Assembly: GCA_004335635.1 (NCBI GenBank)
Contig: QAXH01005175.1
Span: 159-64,158, forward strand
DNA length: 64,000 nt
Direction: 5' to 3'
DNA from: Chloromonas sp. AAM2
Taxonomy: Eukaryota; Chlorophyta; Chlorophyceae; Chlamydomonadales; Chlamydomonadaceae
The notes below the pieces were generated by a model that had not been told where the DNA came from, did not search any database, and was given only the letters and a program-made list of their open reading frames with translations. The first letter of the stretch is position 1. Every line of letters begins with the position of its first letter. Of the stretch, positions 56,201 through 64,000 are shown one piece after another. A program made the translations under genes and the position numbers.

Positions 56201-59200
56201 TCTGAGATTGCCTACATTTAATGCACACATGAGCAGGAGAGCATTGCACTGCTCACATAGAAGGCACCCAGTGACTATCAACACATGGTCAGGTCGGGCA
56301 TGTACATGTAGGGCTTGGCGCAACATTTTTGTACAACCTCCACTTTCCAATCGTCCTTTTGTTTTGTTTCTAAAAAATGGTCGATTCCTTGTTTGCAAGG
56401 ACATGAGTCTTCAATTTGTGATGAGGCCATACAATGAAGAGGCAAGTAGCAAGTGCAGGGCGTGTTTTGTCCCCAAGTAGTGGTGCACTCCTAATGTGCA
56501 AATGACATAACTGGTGCACAAACATAACTGGCGAGGCCGCACAAACGGACCGCATCATCCAATGATTCACTCACCCACGGGTGTATGCAGCAGGCATGCC
56601 AGGGCCCGGGAGCACCAGTCCGGCCCTGCGTGAATCTGTAAGGCCACCAGGCAGGCAGCAGCTGCACTGACCTCTGCAGGGCGCAAGAGATGCGGCTGTG
56701 ACTGCAGTCGTGGCACCAATTCTGCCCCTAGGCGTGATGGGTTGGCTTGTGACTGGAGCCTGGCACTCCTCAGCCGCAATCTCCTGCCATCTCCACTGTC
56801 AATTCCTTGTGGCCGCACCACAGACGTACCCTGTGCTGCTGCTGCGGGCTGTGCGCCTGACAAAAGATCTGGCAATCTCAAAGGCGAGGGCATACCACTT
56901 GCTAGCATGGCCAGCATGGCATCTGCTGTTGTGCCAGTCGGCTGGTACCGGACGTTGGTTAGAGTGCGAAGCAACTGAAGCACATCACGTGCTCCGCTGG
57001 GAGAATGATCCAATCCATGCTGCTCGTAAGCTGTCTTGTTTGACGGCTCTGTGTGCGGGACACCATACTGGCTGGTTTGAAGTGCTGGCGGCATGGTCAC
57101 AACCGCATGCAGGCATGCATCCAACCATGCGCATGGCAGGCGCATCCCATGTTGGTTCAGACGCATGAGGAAGGCAGCTGTGGCACCGACGGACACCCCT
57201 TGGAAATGCACCCTGTGCTGGATGTAGTGACAGAACAAGGACACCAGGCTTCCTGTGCCCTGCCCTCCGAGCCCCAGCAATCGAGTCTCGTCGGCATTCT
57301 CGAGGCCTGGCAAGTCAGAAGGATGTGATGTACCATGCATGGCTGGAAGGTTTGCTGGGTGACTTGCGCCGCGCAGAAGGTCATCTGCCAGTGGTTTGGT
57401 CAGAAGTGCATAGCGCAGCAGCCCAGTGGCTGCGGCAATAGCGCCTGCACCGTCCAAGGTGCTCTGTAAACCTGTGTCCATGGTGGCAGCGGCCGTGCAG
57501 TCCAAAGTTCCGTCCAAGGTTGTGTCCAAGGTTACGGCGGCGCTGTCCAAGGTTGCCAGGTGGCTGCGAGTGGCGGCTGACAGCTGCATGAGCTGTGATT
57601 CAGTGAGCGGGTAGCCTGTTGCTGCACAGGAAGCGAGCAGGGAGGCCAGAAGGGAACCTGGCAGGTGCTGCAGGCCAGACTGGAACACCTGGCTCACCAC
57701 TCGTTTGAAGTACCGCCTGCACGACAGTTGAAATGGCCTTGGTGTTTAAACTAAAATGGGCTGAAACACACCAGGGCTGTGCTGAAAATGGCTGCCCACA
57801 TCAATCATGCCATGCAAGGCTGCAGACATCAGCTAATTATGTATGCTTGTGTGCTGACATTGGAATCATCGCCTACAACGCACAAGGTAAGATAGGCTTT
57901 GCAAGGACAGGTGTCGGCTGCCCATTCCCAAGCATGCTATCCAGGGCGGTTTCATGGTATCAGCTCAGGCTCAATGCAGCAAGAACAACAGCATTTGCTC
58001 AAACCCATCTGTTAGCGGTCAGGCGTCGTAGGGCAGGCTTTTCGGACCGTGTTCTGTAATGTAGAACCCCGCTCAATGCAGCAAGAACAACAGTGATTTT
58101 GCTACGGCATTGTAGAACAGGCTGGACCAAGTCCTGGCATGCACAATCCAGCTGTGTGGTCATCACTTACCTGCACACAAACGGCTTGCCCAAATGTGCA
58201 AGAGCCTCGAGCACACGAATAGCTGCTGCGGGCCTTCCATTGGCACATGCATGCAGTGCGCCCATGGAGTAACCGCTGCCCAACTGTGATGCAACCGACA
58301 TGGTCAGCTGGGCAGGTGCAGGCTGTTTGGTTGGCGGCAACTGTGTGTCTGACACGGATGGCGTGGAAGGCTCAGCAGGCGGAGATGCCTTGGCTACCAG
58401 GGTGCATGTGTGGTCCTGTAGCGACCTCACAGCGCATGCCGATTGCATCCAGGCGGACAGCTGTTTGCCGCATGCATGCAACTCGGCTGAGTGCACAACC
58501 GGCACGCCAGCTGCATCAGGGCCCGGCACCAGCTGCGCGGTACGTAAGACTGCCTGCTCCAGCAGTACCAGCGGGACTGGCTGTGCTGCTGCGGCAGGCT
58601 GGCTGACGTCCTGCTGGTGGCTGGTGGCTAGCTGCTGACTGCTGCTGGCTTCCAAACCTGGAGTCTGCGGGTTCACTGATCCTTGGTTGCGCGTACATGC
58701 ATAGTTGTTGGACACACTGCCCGCTGCCTGCTGGTTCTCAAATGGGGTGCCCTGTAACTGCGGCTGCCTTGGCTGGTGGGCTATGGTGCGCCCTCCTGCG
58801 GTCTGCTGACTGCCGCCAAACTCCACAAAACGCAGCAGGACTGAGTGCACATGCGTCCAGGTGTTCGCAGACTGAATGGCTTGTTCACAGTCTGCCAGGT
58901 GTGGCGCCTGTGGTTGTGGTATGTTAGTACGGCAATGGTAAGGATTCGTGGTCAAGTTGATGTGGTGTGTTGCATGTGCATGAGGTGTGGCAGGCTGCGG
59001 TGTAGGCTGGGGAGCTGGCGTTTGTACAGCAGGTGGTACCTGTTTAGGACCCAGCTGCCGACGTGAACGAAGCCTTACAGGTGCAGACAAAGCCTGGCCT
59101 CCTTGCACGTGGCTTGCATCCGTCTCGGGCTGCTGTAGTTGTTGGGACCCAGCCTGGTAATCATCAGTTGCAACGCGCAGCGCTGCAAAACCGTCGGCAT

Positions 59201-59719
59201 GGTGGCTTGGCTCGTCGCTGTGTGGGTCATCTGTGGGCAAGTCAGTGGTCGAATCAACTGGGCTCGGGCCATGGTGCCAATTCTGGGTGTTTGGCAAGTA
59301 TCCTGTGTGGCTGCTGGGCAGCAGCTGTGATGTCAAAGGCCGTAAGGTGCCAGAAGCAACAAGCCTGCGTCTGGTGAGGCTTCTGTGCAACTGCTGCACA
59401 TGCTTTGCCAGGCTAGCTGGCTGCAGCACTAGCTGTTTGAATATGCGCCGCTCTGTTGGGTGAATGCTGGGCGGTAGTTGGGCCGGCAAGGTGGCGGACC
59501 AACATGCAGGGCTGGCTGGGTGACTGCCTTGCATTACTGGCAACTGTGAGTTGGCATGGGCGGATCACGGTACCTCAACCTTAGCTGTGGCCGGTAATTG
59601 CATGACAACGTGTTGTCCATGACATTAACGTCTGCGCCTTTTGCGGAACACTTACTTACGTTTTCCAACGGCTTTTGTACGGCCGATGTGGCAAATCTTT
59701 GGAGCAAAGTTGCAAGCAT
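53266..59719 (-). CDS. OPR-like (octotricopeptide repeat-type) organellar protein, 1249 residues
   Basis: Seven exons on the minus strand: 59719-59660, 59543-58171, 57716-56575, 55907-55712, 55173-55086, 54615-54514 and 54054-53266; every phase closes. MLATLLQRFATSAVQKPLEN looks like an organelle transit peptide. The second exon is mostly Gln/Pro/Ser/His-rich linker, then GALHACANGRPAAAIRVLEA. The third and later exons carry degenerate helical repeats of the alga-type RNA-binding families (VLEALAHLGKP, LLASLLASCAATGYPLTESQ, LLRTLTNVRYQPTG, AAFVNGCAEL, RYHPGRQFMQWHAARCQQLL, YSSLNFRPPTKLASAMERAL). The last 260 residues are Ser/Ala/Gln-rich. OPR proteins are greatly expanded in green algae and act in chloroplast or mitochondrial mRNA stability and translation. 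No RAP domain or canonical PPPxW repeat is evident, so the family call is tentative, but the gene model is firm. Confidence 0.62.
54757..55003 (+). repeat. Direct repeat of ~55 bp in an OPR-gene intron
   Basis: GCGCACCACACCCCAATGTA...CTGTGCCACAAGCCTCTG...GCAGG (54757-54813) recurs at 54947-55003 as GCGCACCACAACGTAATGCA...TTGTGCCACAAGCCTCTG...GCAGG, with about 85% identity by eye. Confidence 0.75.
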
Positions 59720-59819
59720 TGTATGCCGGTGCTTGGTGTAGTGCGAGCGTGAAATTGACTTTGTCTCAACAAGTCTTGCGTGAACCAACTGGAGCTGGCA
59801 CAGTAAAAGGGAACTGCTG
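59720..59819. promoter_or_regulatory. Compact bidirectional 5' region, OPR-like / carotenoid oxygenase
   Basis: Only about 100 bases separate the two start codons chosen (59719 minus, 59820 plus). Either a shared promoter drives both or transcripts overlap. No TATA box seen. Both starts give plausible targeting N-termini, which supports the spacing. Confidence 0.45.
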
Positions 59820-62800
59820 ATGCCGCTGGGCAAATGTTATTGCGGACACGGAAAGGTCTCGAGACATGGCCGGCAAGAATTTCCTGGTGCGAGGTTATCA
59901 CAGCGTGGAGGTCCTCATGCAGCTAAGAGCATCTTCAGACGACTGGTGTATGGCAGGCTGACTACCACTCAGGCACAAGCAGCACCAGCCAGCCTGGCCC
60001 TTGGGTCGCCGCAAGGTTTTGCCAGCACAGCCCACGATACTGCGGACCAGGATATGCAGTACTCTGCTAACGAGGGTGCCTTGTATAATCCCTGGCATGT
60101 CACGCGTGAGTTGATGGGGTCGCATCACGCCGATGATTGTACCACAATTTCGCGCCAAAATGACCACTTTGCTTTCCACTCCTGGGCGCAGCCGAGATGC
60201 TGGGGGATGTTGTCACTATGTTCAACACGATGCCTTATGAATATGACTACTGGGTGGACCAATCGTGGGTGAGTGGACACTGGGGGGGAATCAGTGTCAC
60301 CGCAGCGCACATCTCGCACATGGCCCTTTCAGCTCTGCTAGCCTTGCTAATTGATGGTCATGATGTACCACAGGTGACAGGAGAGATCCCACCTGAGCTG
60401 CGTGGCACCTACTTCAGAAATGGGCCCGGCCTTCAGGTATGCTTGATGTGCGACACAGCGAGATCAATCAGGTCCGATTCTGGCACCTGGCAATGAGCAC
60501 GACGAGTGTCCACTCGGCTGCCAAGGCTATCAATGCGCATGCAGCAAAAAGGTCCTGAGCAACAATTCACATCCATGTGAAAAATCAGGACGGTGTCATA
60601 CTCAGCTTTAACAAATCAGCTGGTCACCGCATGTTCGCTGCAAACCAGACACAAGCACCGACACAGACAATGTCACTCTCAGTTCTACACCCATTAAATC
60701 CAATTATGGCATTCCAGCTTGATATCAATGGCTAATCATCGATACCGTAGTGAATCTCCCATGGGACAAGGCTTTATGGGACATGTCGATACGCTGGATA
60801 ACCCCAAACTGACCCCAAGCTGACCCCACTGAGCTAATCTCAAGCTAATCTCAAGCTGATCCAAAACCACAGACTAAACTTGCTCACCCCCCTCATGCAA
60901 CAGAACACACACGACGCCCACCAAAACAAACACAAACAAAGCCGCCCCACACAGTGCCACATTAAAGACTGGGTCGACCCCAGAATCTTTGTCTATTGCT
61001 GACGGACGACCGCATATCACCATGCTGGAAAAGACAACGCCATGGCCCGTGTGGCAACCCATGCATGCATGTGACAACTGTGGGGCAGCAGGAGCGGGTT
61101 TTCCAACCTGGCCAGGCACAAAAATGTCCTTCCAACATCAACACAACCAGTCATATTGTCGTCCGACTCGTCGGATCTGTGCCGCTGGTCACCAGCGTTG
61201 CTCCAGCTCCAACACCTTGAATGCATCCATGGCTTTGAATCAAGTTGGATAAGTTCGATAAGTTGATGGTATCCAATCATGCACCCATGCACGTGCCTCA
61301 TCTCATTCCTTTCCACACAGCTGCAGTATGGTGGGTGTAATGATGATGATTGAACTCCCCGCTCAGGTCAACAGCGGCAAGCACCCTCGCCACTTCATGG
61401 ACGGGGACGGGTGCGTCCTGTCTCTGGCCTTCCCTGGAAATGGCGCCCCGCCTCGCTTCACGAACCGATACGTGCGCACCAAGGGCTTTGTGGACGAGCA
61501 GGTGCGAAAAGGACGTGCAGCCAGCATAGTCAAACCACCCAACCATAACAAACCATGTGCTCAGTCAAAGCAGCACGTTCAACAGGCGTGGCCTGCCTGG
61601 GTTAAGGGCGCAGGTCCACATGATGCAGCATTCCTTGGATCCCCTTGCTCAACCTGCCATGGAAGTACCAGAGTTAACATGCACCGGTCAACCCATGCAC
61701 CCATGCGACGCAGCAGCATGGCACCTTCGCTACCACTACTTGCCTACCTCTGCTTGCAAGGTTTTGAGGGCTGCATGCATCCAATTTGCAAGACCGCAAT
61801 AAGCCAAGAAAGTTGTGTGAGACAATGCACCCAATGTGCATGTGACCAGCACATCAGCTTCTTAACCTTGGAAACGTATAGAACACACTGACTTTGTTCC
61901 ATGCTGGTGTGCTGATGAACACTCAACCATATCGTAATCAATACTTGTATAAATACAATCAACCTGAGGTATCCGGGTCAAGCCCACCAACATATAAGGC
62001 ATGGTATCAGCTCCTCTGCTGTTATGTGCAGACGGCTGGCCGTCCTATCCACCGCAACGCCTTCACCCGCGGCGGGGCGGACGGCTCACCCCTCTTCAAC
62101 CCACTGGACCTCAATTTCAAGAACGTGGCCAACACCAGTGTGCTGTACTGGGCTGGGCGTATGTGGGCACTGTGGGAGGTGCGTGGTCAAGTCAAGGGTT
62201 GAGTTGGATTGACTCAACTGGAACTCACACTATATGGATTCAAGCTTGAGCCTAAACTAGATTAGATAGAGGCCATACTGTGGTCAGCTGCAACTTGCAA
62301 CTGCAGCTGAAGAGGGTGGTTTTCCTGGGTATTAAGCTTGAGCCTGAACTCAATGCATTTGAGTCGGGTTGCATCAGAGCAGGCCGGGATGCAGCCGGCT
62401 CGTTCAACCGCTTGAAGGTGTTCTGGCCCAAGTTCCGATGGATGGCATGCCTCATACAGACAGATGGCCCATGGGCCATGGCAGCACCCACACAGCGCAG
62501 TGTGCAATACTGGTGCCAGAGGTGACCATCACTTCAGATTGATATGTTATGCAGTTTATCAGGCAGTGTCTCTGCCACGCAACATACCATCATGGCATGA
62601 CTGTGCCCTTGATGCAGTTCAGATTGGTATACTGTTACTGGTAAAAGGAGCCACACAAGCCTGCCCGCAACCCAGATCGCAACGAAATTGAAGTGATGGT
62701 GTGCTTACAGGTTGGTTTGCCGTACGAGCTGTGCCCGCGCACGCTTGCCACGCTGGGAGAGAGCTCGCTGGACGGCCAGATCCGCCAGCGGCTGGCCGCG

Positions 62801-63148
62801 CATTACCGCGTGACCGTGGAGGAGGGGGGGGAGCAGCGACTGGTGCTGTTTGGGGCGCAGGTGGGAGCAAGGGCAAACACATCATACGATATTGCATGGA
62901 CTTTCTGTGCATGGCAAGGGCAAACATAAAAGGAGGAGGATTGTGACTGTATGCGTCATGAGTGTTGACGTATGGTGGTAGTTGTGACTAGCGTACACAT
63001 CCGCACAGTCAGGGATGGTGGTGGCTGCAATTGCATGCGTCACGGTTGTCCTTATTGGAGAGGTAGCGTCTAGCTGCAGTGTCCGTGGGTCTAACCGTGA
63101 CAAGCCATGTACCGACGAATGTGATAAGTGATAGCACACACACACATG

Positions 63149-63181
<33 letters not shown>

Positions 63182-63683
63182 GCACACACACACACACGCA
63201 CACACACACACACACGTACACACATACACACACATGCAAGTGGAAGGAGTGATGAGCGCCGTGATCTCACGGTGCCTAGCACTCGGCGCTGATAACACCG
63301 TGACTGAGATGCAAGAGGGTCTCAGAAACCCTGCCGACTGACCTTCCATTTGGTGCCGCATGTCTGGGAAGCACGTTTGAAAAGAGGTTGCTCAGATGAC
63401 AGCAGAAGCCTGAGTGGTTTCCGGTTTAGGGCCTCTCTTGAACACTTCATGTTTGTCTTCTTATGTAAGACGATTCAACATGTCCATGTGCTGCTTTGGA
63501 ATATTCTCACACGTTTATTGCATGGTGCATGCATTGTTCATGCATTGTTCATGTATGGTCCATGCCAGGTTCATGCACTGTTTCCTTGTTTGCCTGTAGG
63601 TTTCTTTCACGGGCCTGCACCTAGAGTTCTATGAGCTGGATGAGTCAGGCAAGGTGATGCACACCTCAAGGCATCAACTCGAG
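59820..63683 (+). CDS. Carotenoid cleavage oxygenase (CCD/RPE65 family), 3' end outside window
   Basis: Seven exons in phase: 59820-60105, 60192-60268, 60374-60436, 61367-61501, 62032-62178, 62711-62860 and 63600-63683 (first 314 residues); the last ends at a GTGCGC donor, so the gene continues. Family blocks are VTGEIPPELRGTYFRNGPGL, HPRHFMDGDG (normally HxFDGDG), RFTNRYVRTKGFV, FKNVANTSVLYWAGRMWALW, GLPYELCPRTLATLG and ITFYEF-like SFTGLHLEFYELDESG. These enzymes use a four-His iron centre to cleave carotenoid or apocarotenoid double bonds. No assignment of the four iron ligands was made, and most of the catalytic half lies beyond the window. The N-terminal 95 residues are unlike other members and Arg-rich, possibly a chloroplast transit peptide. 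It is divergent from the OPR-like gene. Confidence 0.9.
63132..63238 (+). repeat. (CA)n microsatellite
   Basis: CACACA/CGCACA tract of about 100 bp in the carotenoid-oxygenase intron 62861-63599. Minus-strand Cys/Val-rich frames through it are artefacts. Confidence 0.95.
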
Positions 63684-64000
63684 GTGCGCAGCATGGGAGG
63701 ACACGGATGGGGGGTGGGCAGAGGGCAGGCAAGGATGAGATGGAGAGGTCGTTGGAGCCGCAGGAAGGGAATTGGGATTGCGGGGGAAGGCAGGGAAGAA
63801 AGAACGAAGGGAAGGTAGGGCCGGTTTGGGGGGTTTGTGCGGAGTTCAGGGGCGAGGGGGGTGGGCAGAAGGCAGGTGATCAAGTAACGAGGATATTAGA
63901 TAAGCCCTCCTATCGAATGGCTGCAGCGTCATCATCAGTGTGCCGCGCCGCATGTGTTGGTCAGCAGCACTAGGGGTTAGGCGGCTAGCAGAAGGGCACT
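63684..64000 (+). other. Intron of the carotenoid oxygenase gene, running off the window
   Basis: G-rich sequence (GGGAAGG, GGGGTGGG runs) with no acceptor followed by a family motif before the window ends. Confidence 0.6.

Noticed and set aside
59820..60272. Reading the 150-codon frame as a separate gene
   Set aside because: A CGC|GTGAGT donor at 60105 and the phase fit with the carotenoid oxygenase exon at 60192 explain it better; beyond 60105 the frame loses protein character.
1..64000. Bacterial, organellar or viral origin; rRNA, tRNA, CRISPR
   Set aside because: Consistent GT-AG introns with conserved phases in every recognised gene, nuclear-type gene set, and no tRNA cloverleaf, rRNA core or spacer-repeat array seen.

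Overview
The window is nuclear DNA of a eukaryote, most likely a chlorophycean green alga (Chlamydomonadales-type). The evidence is dense GT-AG intron structure, with 8 to 10 small coding exons per gene whose reading phases close exactly. The gene set also fits: mitochondrial F1 delta subunit, SLC25A39/40-type carrier, WrbA-type quinone reductase, carotenoid oxygenase, a long OPR-like organellar protein, and algal Cys-rich PAN/apple modules. Introns are rich in CA, GA, AT and short tandem repeats. No rRNA, tRNA, CRISPR or bacterial operon features were seen. The species cannot be named from sequence alone. All gene models were built by hand from splice-site phase and protein-family motifs; exon coordinates are in the evidence fields.

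Layout: (1) 0.7-6.2 kb, plus: 3' part of a PAPS-dependent sulfotransferase. (2) 8.9-11.3 kb, minus: mitochondrial SLC25A39/40-like carrier, divergent from (3) 11.6-15.9 kb, plus: phospholipid scramblase family protein with a Gly-rich tail. (4) 17.0-22.0 kb, minus: single-pass membrane protein joining a PAN/apple-like Cys-rich module to a cyclophilin domain. (5) 22.1-25.4 kb: repeats, a large GA hairpin and degenerate coding-like sequence. (6) 25.5-26.4 kb, plus: mitochondrial ATP synthase delta subunit. (7) 27.9-33.0 kb, minus: strictosidine-synthase-like/APMAP protein, divergent from (8) 33.3-38.7 kb, plus: NAD(P)-binding SDR/epimerase-like protein. (9) 39-44.1 kb, plus: long low-complexity Pro/Gln/Ser/His-rich protein, unrecognised. 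(10) 45.8-47.2 kb, plus: small protein with a possible divergent GATA-type zinc finger. (11) 50.3-52.7 kb, minus: WrbA/FQR1-type NAD(P)H:quinone oxidoreductase. (12) 53.3-59.7 kb, minus: 1249-residue OPR-like protein, start-to-start with (13) 59.8 kb to the window end, plus: carotenoid cleavage oxygenase, cut off by the window edge.

Genes mostly alternate in divergent and convergent pairs, and three divergent pairs have short shared 5' regions (about 100-316 bp). Several products are probably organellar (carrier, ATP synthase delta, OPR-like protein, possibly scramblase), but the genes do not form one pathway.

The least described content is repetitive. It includes a MITE-like family with a shared GTTTGCCAGTTCTGGGACAA end, a roughly 75-bp dispersed family present six times in both orientations, and CAA-tailed retroposon-like repeats. 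Within introns there are a triplicated splice donor in the scramblase gene, an 18-unit two-variant 12-bp array in the APMAP-like gene and a perfect 22-bp-arm palindrome in the SDR gene.
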